11,382 nucleotides of DNA from Ktedonobacterales bacterium (GCA_025450405.1 JANWHL010000018.1:1-11382); one strand, 5' to 3'. Positions 1 to 7,269 are shown, counted from the first letter of the stretch. The notes: a model not told the origin generated them from the letters alone. Made by a program: numbers and translations.

Positions 1-326
1 CCACCGAGGAACAGTGGCCCGCCCTCATCGGCGAGCGTCGCCGCGTGCTCGGGCGGCAGCGCGAAGCGCTCGCTCGCCGGATCGTAGGTGAGATACCCGG
101 CGCTGGCCATGCCGCCGAGCCACTCACGCGCGTACCGCTCGTTCGCGCCGACCCGCGCGGCCAGCTCGCGGCTCGTGGCTGGCCCGTGCGCCGCCAGGTC
201 CTTGAAGAGGCCGAGGCGGTCGCCGATGCTCGCGAGGGCGGTATTCGTCAGGCCCGTGAGGTCGGCGAACACCTTGCCGAGAAAGTCCGCCGCTGTTTCC
301 GTCTGAATGCTTTGTGTCGCGGCCAT
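1..326 (-). CDS. SAM-dependent methyltransferase, N-terminal part (runs off the left edge)
   Basis: Only the first ~108 residues are inside the window; the catalytic domain lies beyond base 1. The visible part reads as a helical plus winged-helix N-terminal domain of the kind found in Rv2258c-like class I SAM methyltransferases. Residues near 36-45 read GDRLGLFKDL, followed by SRELAARVGANERYAREWL and later RFALPPEH, all typical of that family, where this domain mediates dimerisation and helps cover the substrate. There are two adjacent ATG codons. I chose 326 because an AAGGAG Shine-Dalgarno then sits 6 bases upstream; with the ATG at 329 the gap is only 3. Family assignment comes from recognising the sequence pattern; the SAM-binding motif is outside the window and the substrate is unknown. 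The 139-bp gap to the LuxR-type gene suggests it could be transcribed separately. Confidence 0.8.
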   Translation of the reverse strand, partial: MAATQSIQTETAADFLGKVFADLTGLTNTALASIGDRLGLFKDLAAHGPATSRELAARVGANERYAREWLGGMASAGYLTYDPASERFALPPEHAATLADEGGPLFLG

Positions 327-352
327 CATGCTCTCCTTCGGGGTGATCGAGC

Positions 353-364
353 GCGCACATGCGC
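353..364. repeat. Short inverted repeat upstream of the methyltransferase gene
   Basis: Arms GCGCA and TGCGC are separated by 2 bases, 27 bases upstream of the methyltransferase start. It could be an operator or a chance GC palindrome. No convincing -35/-10 pair accompanies it; a TAGACT hexamer lies a little upstream, but no -35 match is seen. Confidence 0.2.
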
Positions 365-468
365 CCGTTAGAGAGAGTCTAGCCAAGCGGGAGGACGCTG
401 GCGTCGTGGTGTGTACGGAGTTCATGCGCGGAACGCACGGAGATTCAGGCGCGATCCGCACGGAGGCG

Positions 469-3400
469 TTAGCCGGCGTCGAGTGGCGTGTCGAGTGGCG
501 TGTCGAGTGGCGTGTCGAGTGGCGTGTCCGGGGCCAGCGCCCACGCGACGATCTGCGCCCGGCGCTGGAACCCTTGCTTCGCGAGGATGTGGCTGATGTG
601 CGTCTCGACCGTCCGTTTGCCCAACACCAGCGCGCCGGCGATCTCGCCATTGGATTTTCCCGCGGCGATCAACCGCGCCACCTCGCGTTCGCGCGGCGTC
701 AGCGCATCGGGCGCCCGCCGGACGCCTCGGGTGGATTCGTGTGGACGCGGAATGCGCTCCCTGGCCAGACGGACGAAGTCTTCGCGCGACGACCCCTCCG
801 GGATGAGGGGGAAGAGCGCCGCGACGACCGATCGCGCCGCCGCGAGCTCCTGGCCGGCCTCGGCGTGCCGGCGCTCGGCTCGGAGGAGTTCCGCGAACGC
901 CAGGTGGATGCGCCAGAGCAGCGGGCGCGCGCCGAGTTGTCGCGCCGCGGCGCAAGCGGCCAGGAGCGCGACTTCGGCCTCATCGAGCCGCCCCAGAGCC
1001 GCGAGCGCCTCCCCACGCAGCTTCCAGAGCCTGGGCACGATGGCGGTGGCGGATGCATTCGGGTCGGACGCGATCAAGCTCTCGACGATGCGCAGGGCTT
1101 CCGCCGCCTCCCCGCTGGCGAGCGCCAGTTCGGCGCGGGCGCGCCACAGCATGCGCTCGTCAAGTGTCCGCGTGGGCGTGGACGCCGCCATCGACGTGTT
1201 CAGGGCCGCATCCGCGCCAGGCAGTTGGCGCAAGGCAACACACACTTCCGCGAAGAGCCCCGACACGATACCCAGCCATACTCGCGAGCCGATCGCGCGG
1301 GCTAGCGCCAGGGCCCGCTCCAAATGCTCGCGCGCCACTGATGGCGCCAGCAGATCCAGGTGCAGCGCACCCAACGCGGCGTGGCAGCCGATGATCCATT
1401 GCTGGTGGCCGATCTCCGTCGCGATAGCCAACCCAGTGTGGGCCGACTCCAGCGCGCGCGCGAACTCGCCGCGCGGCCCGAGCCAGAGCGCCAACTCGTA
1501 GCGTACGTACGCTTCGCCCGCCGGCCAGCCTAGCGCAAGCACCATGTCCAGGGCCGATTCTCCCGCTCGCAGCGCCTCCTCGGGGCTCATTGCGGCAGCC
1601 ACCAGCGTGTCGTGCCAGTACGATCCGCTTTGCAAGAGGTGAATCACCAGACTATTGACGAGGCCATGCCGGTCGTCGAGCGCGCGGAACACCGCGATGG
1701 CGCCCGCGTAGTAGTGGCTGCTCTGAAGTGGGTCGCCGCCGATGTTGAAGGTCATTCCGAGCAAATCGAGCGTCTCGGCGCGCCCAGGCTGATCGTCCAG
1801 CGCCTCGAAGAGCCCGAGCGCCTCGCGATGAAAGGGCAGCGCCGCGCTCGGATCGCCGGCGTTGAGGTGCCAGTTGCCCAGACGATTCAGGCTCCGCGCG
1901 ATCATAGCCCGGTCGCCGTCCGCGCGGGCACGATCGAGCGCGCGCGTGAAATAGGCGCCGGTCCGCGCGTAGTCGCGCCCGGCGTACAGTGAACCCAGGT
2001 CGAGCAGCATCCGCCACCCCATTTGGCGGTCCCCGGTATCTTCGGCGAGTCGCAGTGCCGTCTCGTAGTCAGCTCGCGCCGCGTCAAAGTCGCCGATGGT
2101 GTCATAGGCCGCCCCACGCATACGGTACGCCTGGGGGTCAGGGGCGAGGGCCAGATTGTGCGCGGCGGCCAGCGCGCGCGTCACCTGGGCGATCACCGCG
2201 CGCGGCGCGTAGAGCGCTCGCGCCTGTTCCGCGGCGCGGCGTGCGTAATTCAGTGCCTTGTCCCAGACTTCCGCCGCGGCGCAGTGGTAGGCCAGGTCCG
2301 GCAGGAAGCGATCTGGATCAGCGGCGTCGCTCCGCTCGAGAATATCCGCGATCCGCCCGTGGAGATCGCGCCGCTCACGCGCCAGGAGCGCGGTGCCGAT
2401 CGCCTGACGTGTCAAGGCGTGCCGGAAAGCGAAGTGATCGGACGACTCCTCGACTACGAGCTGCGCGTCGCGGAGCTCCTTGATCGCTTCGACCAGTGCC
2501 CCACCGGTCAACTCCGCCAACTCGCGAAGCAACGCGAACTCAAAGCGCTGTCCGACGACCGCCGCGAGGGCGACCACTCGGCGCGCGGCGGGGCTGAGGC
2601 GCTCAACGCGCCGCCACACGGCGTCCTGGACACTGCGTGGGATACGCAACTGATCGACCGGTTTGCGGTCCCAGCCACTCACTCCATAGAAGATGTCGCC
2701 CGCGGAGATCAGCGCTTTGAGCACCTCCTCGATAAAGAACGGATTGCCGCCCGTAAGCTCGAAGATGGCGTCCAGGAACTCCGCGCGGATCGGGCCGCCC
2801 AGCCCGAAGATGGCACGCAGCATCGCGGCGACTTCATCGCGCCTGAGCCGGTCGAGCGTGAACTCGCGCGCCAGGCGTTCGCGCTCGAACTCCGCCAACC
2901 AGTGCTCAAGCGGCGGCCGCGCGTCGTCGCCGCGATAGGTCAGCAGCACGAGTACCGGCCGAGTGATTGAGAAGCGGGCCAGGTGCGTCAGAAACTCCAG
3001 GCTGTTGTCGTCACTCCAGTGCAGGTCTTCAACGAGGAGCACGAGCGGCTGGCGCGCCGCGACGCGCGCGATATGGTGGAGCAGCGCCGCGAAAAGCCGC
3101 TGCTTGCGCGCCTCGAGGTCGGGCGCCGCCTCCGCGACAAGATCGGTCGGGGGCGGCATGATCCCGGGGAGCAGGCGCATGAGCTCGGCGGTGATGGGGT
3201 CCAGATCGGCGGCCCGCGCGGGCACGGCCGCCCGCGCGAACTGGGACCGCAGCAGATCGAGCAGTGGGGCGTACGGGCTTGAGACATCGCCCTCGGCGCA
3301 GTGGCCCCAGAGCACGAGGAAGCCGTCCGCCGCGGCGCCAGACGCGACCTCCTCGGCCAGCCGCGACTTGCCAACTCCGGCCTCGCCAGCGATCAGCGCC

Positions 3401-3513
3401 GTCTGGCCGTGGCCGCTCTTGCTCGCGGCGGCCAGCGCCCAGAGCGCGTCGAGGTCGGCCGCGCGTCCAATCAGGACCGGGCACCTCACTGGATTGATCA
3501 GGGGCACCGGCAT
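469..3513 (-). CDS. Large ATP-binding LuxR-family (LAL/MalT-like) transcriptional regulator
   Basis: This 1014-aa regulator has the LAL architecture: an N-terminal AAA/NTPase module, a long helical TPR-like sensor region and a C-terminal LuxR/GerE DNA-binding domain. Walker A is GEAGVGKS at residues 43-50. Walker B lies in LVLLVEDLHWSDD at about 157-169. TPR-like repeats run from about 430 to 920 (YETALRLAEDTGD, FHREALGLFEALDD and others). The HTH covers about 937-993 (LTPREREVARLIAAGKSNGE, then KRTVETHISHIL). ATP binding with an inducer probably drives oligomerisation and DNA binding, as in MalT; the inducer here is unknown. The start at 3513 follows the upstream stop by 59 bp and begins a normal N-terminus before the NTPase domain. 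The frame is open further upstream, but that DNA is the mpaB-like gene. The Shine-Dalgarno is weak (AAAGG, 11 bases away). The last 19 residues are four DTPL units plus DAG, an odd addition after the HTH. Confidence 0.9.
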   Translation of the reverse strand: MPVPLINPVRCPVLIGRAADLDALWALAAASKSGHGQTALIAGEAGVGKSRLAEEVASGAAADGFLVLWGHCAEGDVSSPYAPLLDLLRSQFARAAVPARAADLDPITAELMRLLPGIMPPPTDLVAEAAPDLEARKQRLFAALLHHIARVAARQPLVLLVEDLHWSDDNSLEFLTHLARFSITRPVLVLLTYRGDDARPPLEHWLAEFERERLAREFTLDRLRRDEVAAMLRAIFGLGGPIRAEFLDAIFELTGGNPFFIEEVLKALISAGDIFYGVSGWDRKPVDQLRIPRSVQDAVWRRVERLSPAARRVVALAAVVGQRFEFALLRELAELTGGALVEAIKELRDAQLVVEESSDHFAFRHALTRQAIGTALLARERRDLHGRIADILERSDAADPDRFLPDLAYHCAAAEVWDKALNYARRAAEQARALYAPRAVIAQVTRALAAAHNLALAPDPQAYRMRGAAYDTIGDFDAARADYETALRLAEDTGDRQMGWRMLLDLGSLYAGRDYARTGAYFTRALDRARADGDRAMIARSLNRLGNWHLNAGDPSAALPFHREALGLFEALDDQPGRAETLDLLGMTFNIGGDPLQSSHYYAGAIAVFRALDDRHGLVNSLVIHLLQSGSYWHDTLVAAAMSPEEALRAGESALDMVLALGWPAGEAYVRYELALWLGPRGEFARALESAHTGLAIATEIGHQQWIIGCHAALGALHLDLLAPSVAREHLERALALARAIGSRVWLGIVSGLFAEVCVALRQLPGADAALNTSMAASTPTRTLDERMLWRARAELALASGEAAEALRIVESLIASDPNASATAIVPRLWKLRGEALAALGRLDEAEVALLAACAAARQLGARPLLWRIHLAFAELLRAERRHAEAGQELAAARSVVAALFPLIPEGSSREDFVRLARERIPRPHESTRGVRRAPDALTPREREVARLIAAGKSNGEIAGALVLGKRTVETHISHILAKQGFQRRAQIVAWALAPDTPLDTPLDTPLDTPLDAG
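481..528. repeat. Four perfect 12-bp tandem repeats at the 3' end of the LuxR-type gene
   Basis: The plus-strand unit gagtggcgtgtc occurs four times without a mismatch. On the coding strand each unit gives Asp-Thr-Pro-Leu, so residues 996-1011 are (DTPL)4. The period is four codons, so copy-number change keeps the frame and alters only tail length. Confidence 0.97.
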
Positions 3514-3551
3514 GATGGCGGCCTTTCGCGGCACCACGACTCGTTTGGGAA

Positions 3552-3563
3552 AGTGTAGCACCA
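3552..3563 (-). promoter_or_regulatory. Possible extended -10 promoter for the LuxR-type gene
   Basis: On the minus strand TACACT (3552-3557) is preceded by TGC, an extended -10 arrangement, about 40 bases before the chosen start. I see no -35 match. It would allow transcription of the regulator independently of the upstream oxygenase-like gene. Weak evidence. Confidence 0.25.
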
Positions 3564-3572
3564 GGCATCGCG

Positions 3573-4598
3573 TCAGCTCTGACTGGCCACCGGACCGGGC
3601 GGCGGCGCTGGCGGGCCGCTCGGCGTGCCACTCACGTGCTCCGCCAGCTCGCCACGCACGCGGCGCCCCGCGAACGTCGCCGCCTGCGACCGGCCCAGCA
3701 CGCGCGGCAGCACGAAGCGCATCAGCCGCGCCCAGCCGCGGATGCCGGCGAAGAGCAGCCACTGCGGCCAGTCCCAGGCTAGGCCGTACTGGCGGCGCAG
3801 CTCATCCGGCAACTGGCCGATGGTCATGTTGCGCACAATCGCCCACAGCGGGCGGCGATACCACGTAATTGGTGGATCGAGGATGGTGCGGGCAATCAGC
3901 CGCGCATCGGTCCCCACGCGCACCTCGCCGCTGGCCACCGCCTCGTCCATGTACGCCCGCAGGGCGGCGTAGGTTGGCGGCAGCTCCGCCTCGGTCAGCC
4001 CAAGCAGCCGCGCGTAGCGCAGGGACTCGCGCCAATAGGCGAGCTTCACGTCGTCCGCGAGCGGGCCGACAAAGGACTGGTAAGCGGTGAGGACACTGTC
4101 CACGAACGCGGCGTGGACCCAGAGCAACGCTGGTGGGTCCATCGCCGTGTAGGCCTCGCCCGCGTGGTGGCGGCCGACGTCCTCGTTGACCGCGCCGGTG
4201 ACCGTGAGATGCAGCCGGTTGATGCGTCGCGCGGTCGTGTGCGCCTCCTCGGTCGTACCGAAGATCAGCACAGACATCGCGCGGACCGTATTCGCGACGC
4301 GCCCAAACGGGTCTTCGGCGAAGCGGCTGTGGTCGAGCGCGCCGCGCGCCACCACCGGGTGCGCCGCTTGCAGCAGGAACGCGCGCGCCCCCGCAGCGAT
4401 CAGCCACTGCTCGCTATGCAGGCGCCAAGTCACCGAGCCGGGCCCGAACAGGCCAGGGTCAGGCGTGCGATCAGCAAACGGCAGCGCGCTGGAGAGCGTG
4501 GCGCCGCTCGCCCAGTTGATCAGGCGCATGGGGTCGAGCGGCGTGGACTTGGGCGGCGGCAGCTGGGGATCCGGGAGTTGAAGAGCATTGTTGGACAT
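3573..4598 (-). CDS. MpaB/DUF2236 family oxygenase-like protein
   Basis: This 341-aa protein carries the DUF2236 (oxygenase MpaB, latex-clearing-protein-like) signature. RAFLLQAAHPVVARGALDHS (about 72-91) continues into RFAEDPFGRVANTV, with the conserved histidines at about 80 and 90. A second block, AYTAMDPPALLWVHAAFVDS, is at about 149-168, and a TWYRRPLW region is near 245-252. Characterised members are haem-dependent oxygenases; most are uncharacterised, so the substrate is unknown. Its length is a little above the usual 270-320 aa because of a proline-rich N-terminus and a C-terminal tail rich in Pro, Gly and Ser. The ATG at 4598 is the only good start; an exceptionally complete Shine-Dalgarno (TAAGGAGGTG, 4609-4618) lies upstream with a longish 12-base gap. 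It is 59 bp upstream of the LAL regulator on the same strand, so the two may be co-expressed or the regulator may control it. Confidence 0.85.
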   Translation of the reverse strand: MSNNALQLPDPQLPPPKSTPLDPMRLINWASGATLSSALPFADRTPDPGLFGPGSVTWRLHSEQWLIAAGARAFLLQAAHPVVARGALDHSRFAEDPFGRVANTVRAMSVLIFGTTEEAHTTARRINRLHLTVTGAVNEDVGRHHAGEAYTAMDPPALLWVHAAFVDSVLTAYQSFVGPLADDVKLAYWRESLRYARLLGLTEAELPPTYAALRAYMDEAVASGEVRVGTDARLIARTILDPPITWYRRPLWAIVRNMTIGQLPDELRRQYGLAWDWPQWLLFAGIRGWARLMRFVLPRVLGRSQAATFAGRRVRGELAEHVSGTPSGPPAPPPGPVASQS

Positions 4599-4621
4599 CG
4601 AGCTGGAGCACCTCCTTACGG

Positions 4622-4651
4622 AATGTAGCGCTCCGGCGACCGATGTGTCCA
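4622..4651 (-). promoter_or_regulatory. Candidate promoter upstream of the mpaB-like gene
   Basis: On the minus strand TGGACA (4646-4651) and TACATT (4622-4627) are separated by 18 bases. Both are close to sigma-70 consensus. The predicted start would fall at about 4615, inside the Shine-Dalgarno, so either the promoter is not used or the transcript starts almost at the ribosome site. Confidence 0.3.
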
Positions 4652-4697
4652 CGACGGTTGGATCCGCCGGGTCGTGCCCCTTCACACGCCTCCCTGC

Positions 4698-4736
4698 GGA
4701 CGTCTCAACGCGAAGTCTCATCGCGAAGTCTCATCG
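4698..4736. repeat. 13-bp tandem duplication with a degenerate third copy
   Basis: The unit cgaagtctcatcg occurs twice exactly (4711-4723 and 4724-4736), and a third copy at 4698-4710 matches 10 of 13 bases. It lies about 100 bp upstream of the mpaB-like start, in non-coding DNA between that gene and the toxin-like gene. The rest of the 4599-4809 gap holds only the promoter candidate and Shine-Dalgarno described for that gene. Confidence 0.9.
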
Positions 4737-4809
4737 CGTGTGATCATGTCTTCCGCACGGTGTGATTGGCCGGGTGCGGTGTCGCCGGGTCCACGCGGCC
4801 CGTCCGCGA

Positions 4810-5079
4810 TCAGTGCTTACCAGTGAATCGCTCGCAGTCGTTATGCATGCCGATCCAGAACCAGCGAATCTCGTCTCCAGTCCTCTTCCCGACGACACGA
4901 TACTTCTCCGAGACGCGCGCGGACCAAAGGCGTCCCGTGGGATCGATCTCCTCGAACTTGAGGCTTGGATGCGCGGCGTTTACCGAGAACAGTTCGTACG
5001 CCTTGTAAGCCTGGCGCTGGACTTCCAATGGCAATTGGGCAAAGAGCTTCCAGAAGGGCGCGGCGGTCGTGGACTTCAC
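4810..5079 (-). CDS. RelE/ParE-superfamily toxin-like protein
   Basis: This 89-aa basic protein fits the RelE/ParE fold in length and pattern. FWKLFAQLPLEVQRQAYKAY (9-28) forms the helical N-terminus, HPSLKFEEI (37-45) is a first strand, then come WSARVSEKYRVVGKR (52-66) and EIRWFWIGMHNDCERF (70-85). The RVxxxYRV pattern and an acidic/aromatic strand before the C-terminus are characteristic. Members with known function cleave translated mRNA or poison gyrase; which applies here cannot be told from sequence. It starts with GTG at 5079, overlapping the upstream stop as GTGA, which points to translational coupling to the antitoxin-like gene. Alternatively it is one of the many non-toxic members of this superfamily, or a solitary chromosomal remnant. 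Confidence 0.75.
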   Translation of the reverse strand: MKSTTAAPFWKLFAQLPLEVQRQAYKAYELFSVNAAHPSLKFEEIDPTGRLWSARVSEKYRVVGKRTGDEIRWFWIGMHNDCERFTGKH

Positions 5080-5300
5080 TTGCCGACTACCTGATCGCCA
5101 GGGCGAGGAAACGGTTTCACGTCGTCGAGCATCGCCTCGTCGGCAAGAGCACGCAGGCGCTCAAGCCGTTCGGGATCGCGTAGGAGCGCGTGCCACCGCG
5201 CTTCGTCCAGCGCGGACGCGATGTGTTCCGCCAGCTCATCCTGTGCGTCGGCAGGTAGCTGCTCGATCGTCTCGACAATCGTACGCATACGGTCGGTCAT
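5076..5300 (-). CDS. Small antitoxin-like protein paired with the RelE/ParE-like toxin
   Basis: This 74-aa acidic helical protein begins MTDRMRTIVETIEQLP and continues with a stretch rich in Glu, Asp, Arg and Leu (DELAEHIASALDEARWHALL, then LERLRALADEAM). The layout of a short helical N-terminus, a RW..LL..PE..ERL segment and a charged tail is common in unnamed proteins encoded directly before RelE-like genes. The antitoxin role is inferred mainly from that gene order and from the 4-bp GTGA overlap with the toxin start. No DNA-binding domain is obvious, so I cannot say whether it autoregulates. The start could also be the GTG at 5303, which has a better-spaced AGGGGA upstream. It follows serS by 144 bp on the same strand with no strong promoter visible in the gap. 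Confidence 0.65.
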   Translation of the reverse strand: MTDRMRTIVETIEQLPADAQDELAEHIASALDEARWHALLRDPERLERLRALADEAMLDDVKPFPRPGDQVVGK

Positions 5301-5420
5301 CACGGCGTCAGTCCCCTCTATCTAGCGCGGTCTACCACAAGCGCCAGGCACTGGGCCGTTGGCTGGCTTTGGGTCAGCCGAGCGCACACGCGCAGCGCCA
5401 TGGTCGCGCCGGGCCAACCC

Positions 5421-5440
5421 AAGTGAACCGAAGTGAACCG
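5421..5440. repeat. 10-bp perfect tandem duplication after serS
   Basis: The unit aagtgaaccg is repeated twice exactly, beginning 4 bp past the serS stop codon. It is one of several short duplications in this window. The rest of the 5304-5444 gap shows only a weak 5-bp hairpin (5361-5379) with no T-run. Confidence 0.9.
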
Positions 5441-5444
5441 ATCG

Positions 5445-6731
5445 CTATGCCCGCCAGGGCCGGCCGATGGTCTCCCGGCCGCCCAGATACGGACGCAGCG
5501 CCTCCGGCACACCGATCGTCCCATCGTGCCGCTGGTGGTTCTCCACCAGGGCGATGATCGTCCGCGCCGACGAGAGCGCGGTGTTGTTCAGTGTGTGGAC
5601 GTAGCGCACGGTACCCTCATTGTCGCGGTAGCGCAGGTCGGCGCGGCGTGCTTGGAAATCGTGGAAGTACGAATCTGAGTGGGTCTCGCGGTAGCGTCCC
5701 TCTGTGGGGATCCAGCACTCGATGTCGTAGCCCTTCACCTTGGCGTCCCCGAGGTCGCCCGTGCAGATGTTGAGGACGCGGTACGGCAGCTCCAGCGCGA
5801 CCACCAGCTCCTCCGAATTCGCCAGCAACTCCTCATGCCAGCGGACCGATTCCTCATGATCGGCCCGGCAGATGATGTACTGCTCCACCTTGAAGAAGTG
5901 GTGCACGCGCATGATGCCCTTGGTGTCCTTGCCATAGGTGCCGGCCTCGCGGCGATAGCATGGCGAGTAGGCGACGTAGCGGATCGGTAGGTCGCGCTCG
6001 CTCAGGATCTCGCCGCTGTGCATCCCGGTGATTGCGACCTCGGCCGTGCCGATTAGGAAAAGATCGTCGTCGGGCAGGGCATACGTCTGCTCGCGGCCGC
6101 GCGGGAACTGGCTGTTGCCAATGAAGCAGAACTCCTTGGCCATCGCCGGGACGCTGAGCGGCGCGAAGCCCTTGCGCGACATACGGTGCAGCGCGAATTG
6201 CATCAGCGCCAGCTCCAGGAAGACCGCCTCGCCCTTCAGGATGTATTCACGCGATCCCGCCACTTTGGCCGCGCGCTCCAGGTCGAGCCAGCCCAGCTCG
6301 CGCATGAGCGTGACGTGGTCGAGCGGCTCGAAGTCGAACGCGCGCGGCTCGCCCACGCGCTTGATCTCGACATTGTCCTCCTCGCCCACGCCCTCAGGCA
6401 CGCTGGCGTCGGGGATGTTGGGGACGAGCAGCATCAGGTCGTGGAGCGTGGCGTCCAGCGCGCGCTCGCGGGGCTCCAACTCCTTGAGGGCGCCGGCGAC
6501 GGTGCGGCCCGCGGCGATGAGGCGCTCGCGCGCTTCGCGGTCGCCGCCAGCCTCGCGTATCTGCTTCGAAAGCCGGTTCTGCTCGGCGCGCAGGTCCTCC
6601 GCCTGCCGGCGCACCTGGCGCAGCTCGGCGTCGGTCGCGAGCAGCGCGTCGAGGTCGAACTCGGCGTGGCGGCGCCGGGCCACGTCGCGGATCAGGTCGG
6701 GATTCTCACGAATGAACGCCAGGTCGAGCAT
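5445..6731 (-). CDS. serS: Seryl-tRNA synthetase
   Basis: This 428-aa cytosolic class II aminoacyl-tRNA synthetase charges tRNA-Ser with serine (and tRNA-Sec where present). The N-terminal tRNA-binding coiled coil spans about 30-105 (DAELRQVRRQAEDLRAEQNR and on). The serine-site TAE is at 229-231, in FLIGTAEVAI. Motif 2 is at about 259-283 (YRREAGTYGKDTKGIMRVHH). Motif 3 is at about 380-391 (TLNNTALSSART) and is followed by the usual ALRPYLGG ending. The motif 3 and RETHSDSYFHDFQARR wording differ from the common NGSG/SSCSN form and resemble what I recall of the Thermus-type enzyme. The ATG at 6731 has AAGGAG 7 bases upstream. A T-box leader with a near-consensus promoter precedes it, so expression should rise when uncharged tRNA-Ser accumulates. 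Confidence 0.98.
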   Translation of the reverse strand: MLDLAFIRENPDLIRDVARRRHAEFDLDALLATDAELRQVRRQAEDLRAEQNRLSKQIREAGGDREARERLIAAGRTVAGALKELEPRERALDATLHDLMLLVPNIPDASVPEGVGEEDNVEIKRVGEPRAFDFEPLDHVTLMRELGWLDLERAAKVAGSREYILKGEAVFLELALMQFALHRMSRKGFAPLSVPAMAKEFCFIGNSQFPRGREQTYALPDDDLFLIGTAEVAITGMHSGEILSERDLPIRYVAYSPCYRREAGTYGKDTKGIMRVHHFFKVEQYIICRADHEESVRWHEELLANSEELVVALELPYRVLNICTGDLGDAKVKGYDIECWIPTEGRYRETHSDSYFHDFQARRADLRYRDNEGTVRYVHTLNNTALSSARTIIALVENHQRHDGTIGVPEALRPYLGGRETIGRPWRA

Positions 6732-6806
6732 GGGACATCTCCTTCGCGGTGGGCCGCCGCACGGGCAGTGAGGAATGTGCGCGGCTTACACGCGCGAGAC
6801 CAACAC

Positions 6807-6852
6807 CGAAAACAACGAGAAGCGCCGCCCATCGCGAAGGACGGGCGGCGCT
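6807..6852 (-). terminator. Intrinsic terminator of the serS T-box leader
   Basis: A 10-bp perfect stem pairs AGCGCCGCCC (6843-6852) with GGGCGGCGCT (6821-6830) over a 12-base loop. It is followed by the T-rich TTCTCGTTGTTTT. It lies directly after the T-box, and its 5' arm and loop overlap the antiterminator partner (CCTTCGC can pair with GCGAA...GG near 6875-6880). It is therefore the conditional terminator rather than an end-of-gene one. Confidence 0.85.
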
Positions 6853-7131
6853 GTGCCACCGTGGTGCCACCTTGGTTCGCCACGCGCCTGGCTCGCCCCG
6901 GATTGTGGGCGGCGGCGCGTGGCCTCAGGTCCCCGATATCGTGGGGAAATCGTCCCGACTTACTACGCCCGACATCACCGCGAGCGCGGTCATTGCGGTG
7001 AGTCATGGCGATTCGGCGGGAGGCGCGCGAGGGGATTTCCGCCTGGAGGGTAGCCGCGTCGCACCTGCCCGCGGCTCTCTGGATACCTGACCAGCGTACT
7101 CGTCTCGCGCAATGCCAGTGTTAGAATTGTC
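6810..7131 (-). promoter_or_regulatory. T-box riboswitch (serine) controlling serS
   Basis: The leader has the canonical order. Stem I base: GCGCGAG (7104-7110) pairs with CTCGCGC (7025-7031). The loop-E AGTA (7097-7100) faces GAA (7036-7038), with CGCTGG/CCAGGCG pairing between them. The specifier region after GAA contains TCC (7033-7035), a serine codon. The distal loop reads GGTGCGA, flanked by CCGCG/CGCGG. Stem III: GCCACGCGCC (6914-6923) with GGCGCGTGGC (6879-6888). The T-box is AACCAAGGTGGCACCACGG (6859-6877). Its UGGC bulge element has C opposite the tRNA discriminator, matching G73 of tRNA-Ser. AUC overlaps the specifier position and would mean Ile, but tRNA-Ile has A73, which would call for UGGU. 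The arrangement with a downstream terminator indicates transcriptional attenuation. Confidence 0.92.
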
Positions 7132-7137
7132 TTCCGC

Positions 7138-7166
7138 AGCATAGCACGCCCACGAACCCCTGTCAA
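7138..7166 (-). promoter_or_regulatory. Sigma-70-type promoter for the serS leader
   Basis: On the minus strand TTGACA (7161-7166) matches the -35 consensus fully, a 17-base spacer follows, then TATGCT (7138-7143). The predicted start near 7131 puts the whole T-box stem I inside the transcript. Confidence 0.88.
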
Positions 7167-7263
7167 AGCGCTGCCAAGCGGACAGAGACGCGCTGCCCCC
7201 TCGGTCATGAGTGCGGCCGCGCCAATTCCCGTGGCAACCCGTACCTGGGACTTGCGTAAATGG

Positions 7264-7269
7264 TATAGC
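7264..7269 (+). promoter_or_regulatory. Possible extended -10 element upstream of the small membrane protein
   Basis: TATAGC preceded by TGG gives an extended -10 look, about 115 bp before the start codon at 7386. No -35 match is present at 16-18 bases. If real, the decamer repeats at 7311-7364 would lie in the 5' untranslated region. Weak evidence. Confidence 0.25.

Noticed and set aside
481..528. CRISPR-like array
   Set aside because: The 12-bp units are contiguous with no spacers and are translated as part of the LuxR-type protein.
307..1305. 332-codon open frame on the plus strand, plus others opposite the LuxR-type gene
   Set aside because: All are antisense to the LAL regulator, Arg-rich and without domains; long spurious frames are expected at this GC content.
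3514..3762. N-terminal extension of the LuxR-type protein by 83 residues
   Set aside because: The extension overlaps the end of the mpaB-like gene, is Ala/Arg-rich and lacks a ribosome site; the ATG at 3513 gives a normal family N-terminus.
6259..6290. Possible mutation or novelty in the serS sequence (NNTA instead of NGSG in motif 3, no SSCSN)
   Set aside because: The whole region is coherent and resembles what I recall of Thermus-type seryl-tRNA synthetase, so it reads as a known subtype rather than a damaged or new enzyme. The motif itself lies near 5560-5595 on the minus strand.
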